DNA of 64,000 nt from Collimonas rhizosphaerae (GTDB taxonomy: Bacteria; Pseudomonadota; Gammaproteobacteria; Burkholderiales; Burkholderiaceae_D): contig NZ_JBANDC010000002.1 in the NCBI RefSeq assembly GCF_038896935.1, forward strand, positions 310,001 to 374,000, given 5' to 3'. Within the stretch, counting starts at the first letter, position 1, and each line of letters begins with the position of its first letter. The notes beneath the pieces were generated by a model. It was not told where the DNA came from. It was given only the letters and a program-made list of their open reading frames with translations, and made no database searches. Shown here in pieces: positions 42,871-50,352 of the stretch. Made by a program: the position numbers and the translations under genes.

Positions 42871-42904
42871 TGAGGCTCTTCCTCGGCGACGACGAAGAGC
42901 TGCA
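42871..42904. terminator. Hairpin between the converging FadB-type and SCP2 genes
   Basis: GCTCTTCCTC (42875-42884) pairs with GACGAAGAGC (42891-42900) apart from one mismatch. There is no T tract, so intrinsic termination is doubtful. Confidence 0.35.
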
Positions 42905-42910
42905 GGCAAC

Positions 42911-43228
42911 TCAGCCGATCTTGCTGGCGTCAAACAGGGAAGGAATGCGCTGGGCCAGCATCATGTCGCCCTTGAGTTTCAGCTTGCCGCTCATGAACGC
43001 CATGGCGCCGTTCAGCTCGCCTTTCAGCATGGCCTTCAAGTCTTCATCGGCCATGGTCAGCGCCACATCGGGGGAGTCGACCACGCCTTCGTGCGCGGCG
43101 CAGGTTCCATGATCGATCAGCAGGTACATCGGCTTCGAAATGTCGAACTGGATGCTGCTTTTCATGTCCGCCGCCGCTACGGTGTTCAGGCAGGACGGCA
43201 TGAGCTTGATGATATCGTTGACTGTCAT
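42911..43228 (-). CDS. SCP2 sterol-carrier-domain protein
   Basis: 105 residues, a stand-alone SCP2 domain: FDISKPMYLLIDHGTCAAHEG, DVALTMADEDLKAMLKGELNGAMAFMSGKLKLKGDMMLAQRI. AGAGGAAATGCA precedes the ATG. SCP2 domains bind acyl-CoAs or sterols in a hydrophobic tunnel; in animal peroxisomal multifunctional enzyme 2 the same domain is fused to the dehydrogenase. Here it is separate, last in the minus-strand group with the racemase, the MFE-2-type dehydrogenase and the acyl-CoA dehydrogenase, so it probably serves the same pathway. Confidence 0.92.
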   Translation of the reverse strand: MTVNDIIKLMPSCLNTVAAADMKSSIQFDISKPMYLLIDHGTCAAHEGVVDSPDVALTMADEDLKAMLKGELNGAMAFMSGKLKLKGDMMLAQRIPSLFDASKIG

Positions 43229-43297
43229 TGCATTTCCTCTGGTTGTTTAAAAATCTGTTGCCGGCAGTAATGCAAGCGGATGCAGGCAAGCGGCCTG

Positions 43298-43417
43298 TCA
43301 TTCCCATCCGACTGCATCCCGCACCTGCAGTTCCTTCTCCATCAACGCGGCGTAGCGTTTTTCCACTTCGCCGCGCTTGACTTTCATGGTCGGCGACCGG
43401 ATTTTTTGCAGGTCCAT
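43298..43417 (-). pseudogene. 39-codon ORF resembling the C-terminus of an acyl-CoA synthetase
   Basis: ATG 43417 is preceded by GAGGAGAGG, a strong ribosome site. The peptide begins MDLQKIRSPTMKVKRGEVEK and ends RDAVGWE. The SPTMKVKR...EKRYAALMEKEL pattern resembles the extreme C-terminus of AMP-forming long-chain acyl-CoA synthetases (TPTMKVKRKVV...RY). A stop lies about 30 bases upstream in frame, so no larger gene is attached. It is either a degraded remnant of a ligase gene once in this cluster or a real small protein that reuses that tail. Confidence 0.45.
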
Positions 43418-43480
43418 GGCCTCTCCTCGCACATCGATCTGGATAACCGTTTACCGATATTTTTGCTGAACAGCCTTGCT

Positions 43481-44626
43481 TCAAATCGCGCCGCTTGCGT
43501 GCAACGCGGCCAGCGCTGCCGCATCAAATCCCAGGCCCGCCAGCACATCGGCAGTATCCGCTCCCAGCGCCGGACAATCGCCAGCCGTGCCGGCAGCATC
43601 GCTGAACCTGATCGGCAGGTCCGATACAGGCTTGCCGTCTTCCATGCGGACCAGGCCGCGCGCCTTGACCTGCGGGTTGTCCAATGCTTCCTGTGGCGTG
43701 TAGATGCCAGATACGCAGCAGTCGCGGCCGGCCAGCAGTTGTTCCCACTCATCGCGCGAGCGGGTCTTGAACAATGCGCTTAAAGCCGCTCTCAAGGCTG
43801 CGCCATCCGCTCCCGGCGCGAGCGGCAAGGCCGCGAGGTCGGGCCGATCCACCGCCTTGCAGAAATTGAGGAAGAATTTAGGCTCCAGTGCCGCCAGCGC
43901 CACATGTTTGCCGTCGGCGCAAGCGTAGATGCTGTAGTTGGCCAGGCCGCCGCTCAAGATATCGCCGCCGCGCTCCGCGCTGCCGCCCAGCGTGCGGATA
44001 GTGGCCAGCGATAGCGCCTGCAGCGCCAGCGTGCCGTCCAGCATGCCGACATCGACCATGGTGCCCTGGCCCGAGGCGCGCGCGCCGATCACCGCCGCCA
44101 GTATCCCGAGGGCGCAGGTCAGCGCACCGCCGGCGAGGTCGGCGCCCTGGAAATTCGACAGCACCGGCGGGCCGCCGGCAGCGCCAGTCTGGTCCAGCAA
44201 GCCGGCATAGGCGCAGTAATTCATGTCGTGCCCGGCACGGTCTTTGTAGGGGCCGGTCTGCCCGTAACCGGTGAGCGCGGCGTAGACCAGCCGCGGATTG
44301 ATCAGCTTCAGGTCGTGGTAGCCGCAGCCCAGCTTGTCCATCACGCCGGGCCGGAACGATTCGATCAGGACATCGGCCTGCGCCGCCATGACCTTGAGCA
44401 CGGCGACCGCTTGCGGCTGCCGCAAATCCAGGGTGACCGATTTCTTGCCGCGGTTGAGCAGGGTAAACAGTTCAGGCGACAGCATGCGCGCGTAATCGCC
44501 GCCTTGCGGCTCTTCCAGCTTGACCACCTCGGCTCCCAGCTGCGCCAGGTAAAAGCTGCAGAAGGGGCCAGGCAGCAAACGGGTCAGGTCGAGCACCCGG
44601 ATGCCGGACAGAAGCGGATTAGCCAT
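43481..44626 (-). CDS. Alpha-methylacyl-CoA racemase-like CaiB/BaiF family enzyme
   Basis: 381 residues. The N-terminus is LSGIRVLDLTRLLPGPFCSFYLAQLGAEVVKLE, followed by DLRQPQ. The segment YKDRAGHDMNYCAYAGLLDQTG and the downstream GADLAGG match the catalytic His (GHDxNY) and Asp of alpha-methylacyl-CoA racemases, rather than the single Asp of CoA-transferases. It would interconvert (R)- and (S)-2-methylacyl-CoA. It starts 6 bases after the SDR gene ends, in the same operon. Confidence 0.88.
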   Translation of the reverse strand: MANPLLSGIRVLDLTRLLPGPFCSFYLAQLGAEVVKLEEPQGGDYARMLSPELFTLLNRGKKSVTLDLRQPQAVAVLKVMAAQADVLIESFRPGVMDKLGCGYHDLKLINPRLVYAALTGYGQTGPYKDRAGHDMNYCAYAGLLDQTGAAGGPPVLSNFQGADLAGGALTCALGILAAVIGARASGQGTMVDVGMLDGTLALQALSLATIRTLGGSAERGGDILSGGLANYSIYACADGKHVALAALEPKFFLNFCKAVDRPDLAALPLAPGADGAALRAALSALFKTRSRDEWEQLLAGRDCCVSGIYTPQEALDNPQVKARGLVRMEDGKPVSDLPIRFSDAAGTAGDCPALGADTADVLAGLGFDAAALAALHASGAI

Positions 44627-44632
44627 TACGCT

Positions 44633-45565
44633 TCATGGCTTGCCCTGGCCGAAAGGCGAACCGACGTCCTGCACGATGGATGTCAACGATTCGCCTATGC
44701 TGGCAGGATAAGTCGCGTCGTCGAAATCGACGATCTCTTGCCAATGCCGGGCCACCTGCTCGGGACCGAAAGCCTGCCCGTGGAAATGATGGCCTTGCGT
44801 GCGCTGCCAGCGCAGCTTGGCGTGGAAACCGGCGCCGACTTCGAACAGGCTGCCGTTTTCCCTGCAGCTCTCGTGGCACAGGTATGCCGCCAGCGGCGCC
44901 ACGAACTCCGGCTTGAGCGCCGCCATCATCTGCGGCGGCATCACCGTTTCCGAGATGCGCGAGCCGGCCAGCGGCGCGATGGTATTGACCAGCACGTTCT
45001 TGGCGGCGCCTTCGATCGCCAGCGTATTCGCCATGCCGACCAGGCCCATCTTCGCCATGCTGTAGTTGGCCTGGCCGAAATTGCCGTAGATGCCGGCAGC
45101 GGAGGTGGTCATGACGATGCGGCCGTAACCCTTGTTGCGCATGTGCGGCCAAGCCGCATGGGTGACACGGAACGCCCCCAGCACGTGCACCCGGTAGATC
45201 AGGTCCCAGTCGTCCTCTGTCATCTTGGCGAAACTGCTGTCGCGCAAGATGCCGGCATTGTTGATCACGATATCGACGCCACCGAAATGATCGAGCGCGG
45301 CCTGCACGATCTGGCTGCCGTCTTCCACCGAATCGTAGTTGGCGACCGCGCTGCCGCCGGCAGCTTTGATCTCCGCCACCACCTGGTCGGCGGCAGCGCT
45401 GGACTTGCCGCCGCCATGGACATCGCCGCCCAGGTCATTTACCACCACATGGGCGCCGCGCGCACCAAGCAGCAAGGCATGCACCCGGCCCAGGCCGTTG
45501 CCGGCGCCGGTGACGATCGCCACCCGGCCGTCGTAGCGCAATGCATTTTGCATTTCATTTTCCAT
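44633..45565 (-). CDS. Short-chain dehydrogenase, MFE-2/HSD17B4-like
   Basis: 310 residues. The cofactor motif is VAIVTGAGNGLGRVHALLLGARGAHVVVNDLGGDVHGGGKS. NNAGILRDSSF and the Ser-Tyr-Lys triad (TTSAAGIYGNFGQANYSMAK) follow, then NTIAPLAGSRISE and HESCRENGSLFEVGAG. The NDLGGD...AADQVV and RDSSFAKMTEDDWDLI stretches are those of the dehydrogenase part of peroxisomal multifunctional enzyme type 2. It would oxidise a 3-hydroxyacyl-CoA. It lacks the hydratase and SCP2 domains; an SCP2 gene is nearby. Confidence 0.9.
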   Translation of the reverse strand: MENEMQNALRYDGRVAIVTGAGNGLGRVHALLLGARGAHVVVNDLGGDVHGGGKSSAAADQVVAEIKAAGGSAVANYDSVEDGSQIVQAALDHFGGVDIVINNAGILRDSSFAKMTEDDWDLIYRVHVLGAFRVTHAAWPHMRNKGYGRIVMTTSAAGIYGNFGQANYSMAKMGLVGMANTLAIEGAAKNVLVNTIAPLAGSRISETVMPPQMMAALKPEFVAPLAAYLCHESCRENGSLFEVGAGFHAKLRWQRTQGHHFHGQAFGPEQVARHWQEIVDFDDATYPASIGESLTSIVQDVGSPFGQGKP

Positions 45566-45601
45566 AGTTTCTGTCTTTATTCAAAATAGAAAAACCCGCA
45601 C

Positions 45602-46741
45602 TCATATTGACCGAGAAATGATCTCTTTCATGATTTCGTTGGTGCCGCCGTAAATCCGCTGGGCGCGCGCATCGATATAGGCGCGCGCAATCGGGTACTC
45701 CTGCATGAAACCGTAACCGCCATGCAGTTGCAGGCATTGGTCCAGCACCTTGCCTTGCAGGTCGGAACACCAGTACTTGGCGGCAGCGGCGGCATCCACC
45801 CACAGCTCGCCTTCGACTTCCAGCTCGACGCAGCGGTCGACAAACACGCGCGCAATCTGCAGTTCGGTTTTCATCTCCGCCAGCTTGAAGCGCGTATTCT
45901 GGAATGACGATACGGTACGGCCGAAAGCCTGCCTGTCGCGCGTGTATTCGATGGTTGCGGCGAGCATCGCTTCCGCATTGGCCACCGAGGTAATCGCAAT
46001 CAGCAGCCGTTCCCAGGCCAGCTCTTGCATCAGCATGGTGAAGCCGGCGCCGACCTGGCCGATGATGTTGCTCTTCGGGACCCGTACGTTGTCAAAGAAC
46101 AGCTCGCAGGTATCCTGCGCTTTCATGCCGATCTTCTTCAACGGCTTGCCTTTGCTGAAACCGGGACGCCCGGCTTCTATCACCAGCAACGATACATTCT
46201 TCGCTCCGCGGCTCTTGTCGCCCACCTTCACCGCCACCACCACCATGTCGCTGTTATAGCCGTTGGTGATGAATATCTTGGCGCCGTTGACGATGTAGTC
46301 GTCGCCATCTTCGATGGCCGTGGTCTGGATCGCCTGCAGGTCCGAACCGGTGCCCGGTTCGGTCATCGCGATCGCCGTGATCGCGGTGCCGGCGGCCATC
46401 TTCGGCAGCCAGGCTTGCTTCAGTTCTTCGCTGCCGTAACGCAGCAGGTAAGGCGCGACGATGTCGGAATGCAGCGGCCAGCCTATGCCCGACGCGTTGC
46501 TGCTTGCCAGCTCTTCCAGCACGATGGTGCTGAACTTGCGGTCGACGCCGGAGCCGCCATAGTTTTCCGGCATGTTGGTGCACAGGAAGCCGAGCTCGCC
46601 GGCGCGCTGCCAGATATCGCGGTCGACAAACCCTTGTTCCTCCCAGCCGGCATGGCGCGGCAAGACTTCAGCCTGCAGGAAGCGCCGCAGGCTCTGGCGA
46701 AACTCTTCATGGTCGGAATTGAACAACAGGCGCGGGATCAT
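45602..46741 (-). CDS. Acyl-CoA dehydrogenase
   Basis: 379 residues from ATG 46741 (GGAG with 6-base spacing); a TTG at 46756 is an alternative. Motifs: ITAIAMTEPGTGSDLQAIQTTA (FAD/substrate), YIVNGAKIFITNGYNSDMVVV and the C-terminal LQLHGGYGFMQEYPIARAYIDARAQRIYGGTNEIMKEII, in which the catalytic Glu is expected. It introduces the alpha-beta double bond, the first step of the pathway. It is the first gene of the minus-strand operon acyl-CoA dehydrogenase - SDR - racemase - small ORF - SCP2. A predicted operator lies 88 bases upstream. Confidence 0.94.
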   Translation of the reverse strand: MIPRLLFNSDHEEFRQSLRRFLQAEVLPRHAGWEEQGFVDRDIWQRAGELGFLCTNMPENYGGSGVDRKFSTIVLEELASSNASGIGWPLHSDIVAPYLLRYGSEELKQAWLPKMAAGTAITAIAMTEPGTGSDLQAIQTTAIEDGDDYIVNGAKIFITNGYNSDMVVVAVKVGDKSRGAKNVSLLVIEAGRPGFSKGKPLKKIGMKAQDTCELFFDNVRVPKSNIIGQVGAGFTMLMQELAWERLLIAITSVANAEAMLAATIEYTRDRQAFGRTVSSFQNTRFKLAEMKTELQIARVFVDRCVELEVEGELWVDAAAAAKYWCSDLQGKVLDQCLQLHGGYGFMQEYPIARAYIDARAQRIYGGTNEIMKEIISRSI

Positions 46742-46828
46742 GCGTTGCTCCGGCAAACGGCAAGCGCAATCAAGCCGGCGGTACGGCAGGCAAATACGTG
46801 AGGCATGGCGTCTCCAGATATTTTTACC

Positions 46829-46846
46829 GTGTAATTTAATTTACAC
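46829..46846. promoter_or_regulatory. Predicted TetR operator, site 3
   Basis: GTGTAATTTAATTTACAC, with perfect GTGTAA/TTACAC arms. It lies 88 bases before the acyl-CoA dehydrogenase start. Confidence 0.6.
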
Positions 46847-46941
46847 TTTCATCGATCACAATTCAAAAACAACCCTGATTGATGGTATTTGAGAATACGC
46901 CGGTTTGCAATATGAATGCTAGAGACAGACCTCTGACTTTT

Positions 46942-46959
46942 TGGTAATTATTATTACAC
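46942..46959. promoter_or_regulatory. Predicted TetR operator, site 4
   Basis: The minus strand reads GTGTAATAATAATTACCA, with the same GTGTAAT-N4-ATTAC core as the sites near the tetR gene. Confidence 0.5.
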
Positions 46960-47118
46960 CATATGCGATTCCAGAAGCTGCGCTTATCCGGCAACTGCGA
47001 GCCGCAAACCAAGCCCGTCAACCGGGCCGCATTCCGGCTTTCATCGCGCACAAGGAAAACAAACATTGCGCGGCTGACAAACTCACCTATAGAATCCGGC
47101 TTTACAGCGAGGCTGCTG

Positions 47119-47152
47119 CTGTCATGCAGTCGTCATATGATTTCGCTACCAT
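47119..47152 (+). promoter_or_regulatory. Pho box and -10 element of the ugp operon
   Basis: CTGTCAT-GCAG-TCGTCAT (47119-47136) matches the PhoB box of two 7-mers spaced by 4 bases. After 10 bases comes TACCAT (47147-47152), the expected distance for a PhoB-activated promoter that lacks a -35. Confidence 0.7.
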
Positions 47153-47174
47153 AAAAAATTTTACGGAGGCCCTG

Positions 47175-48482
47175 ATGAAATTGAAAGCACTGGCTATTGC
47201 TTGCACACTAGCGACCATGAGCATTGCGGCGCACGCCGCCACCGAGATATCGTGGTGGCACTCGATGGCCGGCGCTCTCGGCGACCGCGTCAACGGGCTG
47301 GCCGACGAATTCAACAAGAGCCAGTCGGAATACAAGGTCACCCCGGTTTACAAGGGCGCCTACGACGAAGCCATGGCAGCGGCAACCGCCGCCTATCGCG
47401 CCGGCAACGCCCCCGACATCCTGCAGGTGTTTGAAGTCGGCACCGCCACCATGATGTATTCCAAGGGCGCCATCAAGCCGGTGTCGGAAGTCATGAAGCT
47501 GGCCGGCGAACCGTTCGATCCTTCCGCCTATGTACCGGCCATCGGCGGCTATTACGCCGCACCAAAAGGCGGCGGCCTGCTGTCGCTGCCGTTCAACAGC
47601 TCGACCACCGTGATGTTCTACAACAAGGACATGTTCGCCAAGGCCGGACTGGATCCGAACAAGCCGCCGGTGACCTGGCAGGAACTCGCGGTCGACGCCG
47701 CCAAGCTGAAAGCCAGCGGCGCCAAATGCGCCTACACCACTACCTGGCAATCGTGGGTCGAACTGGAATCGTTCTCGACTTGGCACAACGTTGAATTCGC
47801 CTCCAGGAACAATGGTTTCGACGGCCTCGACACGCGCCTGAAATTCAACAGCCCGCTGCACGTCAAGCACATCGAAAACCTGGCCAACTGGGCCAAGCAA
47901 GGCTACTTTACCTACGCCGGCCGCAAGGATGAAGCGACTTCGAAATTCTATGCCGGCGAATGCGGCATCCTGACCGGTTCTTCGTCCAGCTATGCGGACA
48001 TTGCGAAAAATTCCAAGTTCAAGTTCGGCATCGCTACCCTGCCGTATTACAACGACGTGCCCGGCGCACCGCAAAACACCATGATAGGCGGCGCTTCGCT
48101 GTGGGTCATGGGCGGCAAGAAAACCGAAGACTATAAAGGCGTCGCCAAGTTCTTCAAGTTCCTGTCGAAACCGGAAGTGCAAGCCAAATGGCACCAGGAA
48201 ACCGGCTACCTGCCGACCACCACGGCGGCTTACGAAATCACCAGGAAATCCGGTTTCTATGAGCGCAATCCCGGCACCGATGTCCCGGTCAAGCAGATGA
48301 TCACCAAGACCACCGACAAGTCGCGCGGCATCCGCCTCGGCAACATGCCGCAGATCCGCACCATCATCGACGAAGAACTGGAAAACGTCTGGACCGGCAA
48401 GATCACGCCGAAACAGGCGCTGGATACCGCGGTGGAACGCGGTAACCTGCTGCTGGAACGTTTTGAAAAAACCAACAAGTAA
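47175..48482 (+). CDS. ugpB: sn-Glycerol-3-phosphate ABC transporter substrate-binding protein
   Basis: 435 residues from ATG 47175 (GGAGG at 47165-47169). A signal peptide (MKLKALAIACTLATMSIAAHA) precedes a mature domain starting ATEISWWHSMAGALGDRVNGLADEFN, the UgpB signature. Other motifs are NAPDILQVFEVGTATMM and YTTTWQSWVELESFSTWHN. It captures glycerol-3-phosphate and its diesters in the periplasm for UgpAEC. It is the first gene of ugpBAEC, with a Pho box upstream, consistent with phosphate-starvation control as in E. coli. Confidence 0.95.
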   Translation: MKLKALAIACTLATMSIAAHAATEISWWHSMAGALGDRVNGLADEFNKSQSEYKVTPVYKGAYDEAMAAATAAYRAGNAPDILQVFEVGTATMMYSKGAIKPVSEVMKLAGEPFDPSAYVPAIGGYYAAPKGGGLLSLPFNSSTTVMFYNKDMFAKAGLDPNKPPVTWQELAVDAAKLKASGAKCAYTTTWQSWVELESFSTWHNVEFASRNNGFDGLDTRLKFNSPLHVKHIENLANWAKQGYFTYAGRKDEATSKFYAGECGILTGSSSSYADIAKNSKFKFGIATLPYYNDVPGAPQNTMIGGASLWVMGGKKTEDYKGVAKFFKFLSKPEVQAKWHQETGYLPTTTAAYEITRKSGFYERNPGTDVPVKQMITKTTDKSRGIRLGNMPQIRTIIDEELENVWTGKITPKQALDTAVERGNLLLERFEKTNK

Positions 48483-48593
48483 AACCAGCGGATACCTGGT
48501 TTCCCCCGCAGTGTTGACCTGCACTGCGGGAATTGCTCCTGTCATGCCCTGAAATCCCGCGTCAACGCGGATGCCCGGTAAGAAAGCCTCATC

Positions 48594-49478
48594 TTGGAAA
48601 AACGCGCACGCTTCAAGTCTGCCTGGCTGCCCTATGCGCTGGTCGCGCCGCAGATCATCGTTACCCTATTGTTTTTCGTCTGGCCGGCGGTGCAAGCCCT
48701 GTACCAGTCGATGCTGCTGCAGGACGCCTTCGGCGGCTATTCCGAATTCGTCTGGTTCGACAATTTCCGCACCCTGTTCGCTGACAGCAATTACCTTGCC
48801 TCGTTCAAGACCACCGCGGTCTTTTCGATCCTGGTCGCGGTGCTCGGCCTGTCACTGTCGCTGATGCTGGCCGCGTTTGCCGACCGCGTGATAAAAGGCG
48901 CGGCCATCTACAAGACCTTCCTGATCTGGCCTTATGCGGTGTCGCCGGTGGTGGTCGGCGTGTTGTGGATGTTCATGCTGAGCCCTACGCTCGGGATCGT
49001 GTCGAACTGGCTGCATCACGTCGGCATCGACTGGAACCACGTGCTCAACGGCCGCCACGCGATGATACTGATCGTCATCGCCGCCGTCTGGAAACAGGTC
49101 AGCTACAACTTCCTGTTCTTCCTGGCCGGCCTGCAGGCCATACCGAAATCGCTGGTCGAAGCCGCCGCGATCGACGGCGCCGGCCCGGTCAAACGTTTCG
49201 CCACCATCATTTTCCCGCTGCTGTCGCCCACCACCTTCTTCCTGCTGGTGGTGAACATCGTCTACGCCTTCTTCGACACCTTCGCGATCATCGAAGCCAC
49301 CACCCAGGGTGGCCCCGGCAAGGATACCGAGATCCTGGTCTACAAGGTCTTCATCGACGGCTTCAAGGGCGGCGACCTGGGCAGCGCCGCGGCGCAGTCG
49401 GTGATCCTGATGACCATCGTCATCGTGCTCACCGTGGCGCAGTTCAAGTATGTTGAAAAGAAAGTCCAGTACGCATGA
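48594..49478 (+). CDS. ugpA: sn-Glycerol-3-phosphate ABC transporter permease UgpA
   Basis: 294 residues from a TTG start with only a weak ribosome site. There are six membrane segments, beginning LPYALVAPQIIVTLLFFVWPAVQALYQS. The EAA loop is LQAIPKSLVEAAAIDGAGPVKRFATIIFPLLSP. FDTFAIIEATTQGGPGKDTEILVYKVF is typical of UgpA. It forms the channel with UgpE. The 111-base gap after ugpB includes an imperfect hairpin (CCCGCAGTGTT...CACTGCGGG, about 48506-48530) that may lower expression of the membrane genes relative to ugpB. Confidence 0.93.
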   Translation: MEKRARFKSAWLPYALVAPQIIVTLLFFVWPAVQALYQSMLLQDAFGGYSEFVWFDNFRTLFADSNYLASFKTTAVFSILVAVLGLSLSLMLAAFADRVIKGAAIYKTFLIWPYAVSPVVVGVLWMFMLSPTLGIVSNWLHHVGIDWNHVLNGRHAMILIVIAAVWKQVSYNFLFFLAGLQAIPKSLVEAAAIDGAGPVKRFATIIFPLLSPTTFFLLVVNIVYAFFDTFAIIEATTQGGPGKDTEILVYKVFIDGFKGGDLGSAAAQSVILMTIVIVLTVAQFKYVEKKVQYA

Positions 49479-49499
49479 AAAACCTCATGAAAGCCGCCC

Positions 49500-50351
49500 G
49501 TGATTGAGCGCCGCCCCATCCTCGACATGGTCAGCCACCTGGTGCTGATCCTGGGTGTCATCATCATTGCCTTCCCGCTGTATGTGGCTTTTGTCGCCAG
49601 CACGCAAACCGCGCAGGAGGCCGCGGCGGCGCCCTTGTCGCTGCTGCCCGGCAGCCATCTTGTAGAAAATTACGGCGCCCTGCTGACCAAGGGCGCGTCC
49701 GGCAACGTCTCGGCGCCGCCGGTGGCGCGCATGCTGCTGGTGAGCCTGGTGTCGGCGCTGGCGATTGCGATCGGCAAGATCTCGATTTCCATGCTGTCGG
49801 CATTCGCCATGGTGTACTTCCGTTTCCCCGGGCGCTCGCTGTTTTTCTGGATGATTTTCATGACGCTGATGCTGCCGGTGGAGGTGCGCATCACGCCGAC
49901 CTACCAGGTGGTTTCCGATTTCCACATGCTCAACACCTATGCCGGACTGACCATTCCGCTGATCGCATCGGCCACCGCCACTTTCCTGTTCCGGCAGTTC
50001 TTCCTGACCATCCCGGACGAACTGGCCGAAGCCGCGCGCATCGACGGCGCCGGCCCCTTGCGCTTTTTCAAGGACGTGATCTGGCCGCTGTCGCGCACCA
50101 ATATCATCGCGCTGTTCGTCATCATGTTCATCTACGGCTGGAACCAGTACCTGTGGCCGCTGATGATCGCCACCAACCAAAACATGTACCCGATCGGGAT
50201 AGGCATCAAGACCCTGATCGCCGGCGGCGATTCGGCGGTGGAATGGAACATGGTGATGGCTACCCTGGTGCTGGCGATGCTGCCGCCGGGCCTGGTGGTG
50301 GTAGTGATGCAAAAATGGTTTGTTAAAGGTCTGGTTGATTCCGAGAAGTGA
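49500..50351 (+). CDS. ugpE: sn-Glycerol-3-phosphate ABC transporter permease UgpE
   Basis: 283 residues from GTG 49500. The resulting start (M)IERRPILDMVSHLVLILGV aligns with E. coli UgpE, which supports this choice. The EAA loop is IPDELAEAARIDGAGPLRFFKDVIWPLS. The sequence is strongly similar to UgpE throughout (SMLSAFAMVYFRFPGRSLFF, ASATATFLFRQFF) and ends KGLVDSEK. It is 21 bases after ugpA and one base before ugpC. Confidence 0.94.
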   Translation: MIERRPILDMVSHLVLILGVIIIAFPLYVAFVASTQTAQEAAAAPLSLLPGSHLVENYGALLTKGASGNVSAPPVARMLLVSLVSALAIAIGKISISMLSAFAMVYFRFPGRSLFFWMIFMTLMLPVEVRITPTYQVVSDFHMLNTYAGLTIPLIASATATFLFRQFFLTIPDELAEAARIDGAGPLRFFKDVIWPLSRTNIIALFVIMFIYGWNQYLWPLMIATNQNMYPIGIGIKTLIAGGDSAVEWNMVMATLVLAMLPPGLVVVVMQKWFVKGLVDSEK

Positions 50352-50352
50352 T

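Larger units (their letters stand above)
46742..47174. other. Divergent intergenic region between the acyl-CoA dehydrogenase and ugpB
   Basis: 433 bases holding two predicted TetR operators (46829 and 46942) on the acyl-CoA side and the Pho box and -10 on the ugp side (47119-47152). The frame of ugpB stays open upstream to about 46941, but the ribosome site at 47165 fixes the start at 47175. I see no other gene. Confidence 0.6.

Noticed and set aside
44228..45589. 453-codon plus-strand frame over the racemase and SDR genes
   Set aside because: It spans two clear minus-strand genes and encodes an Arg/His/Gln-rich product without motifs.
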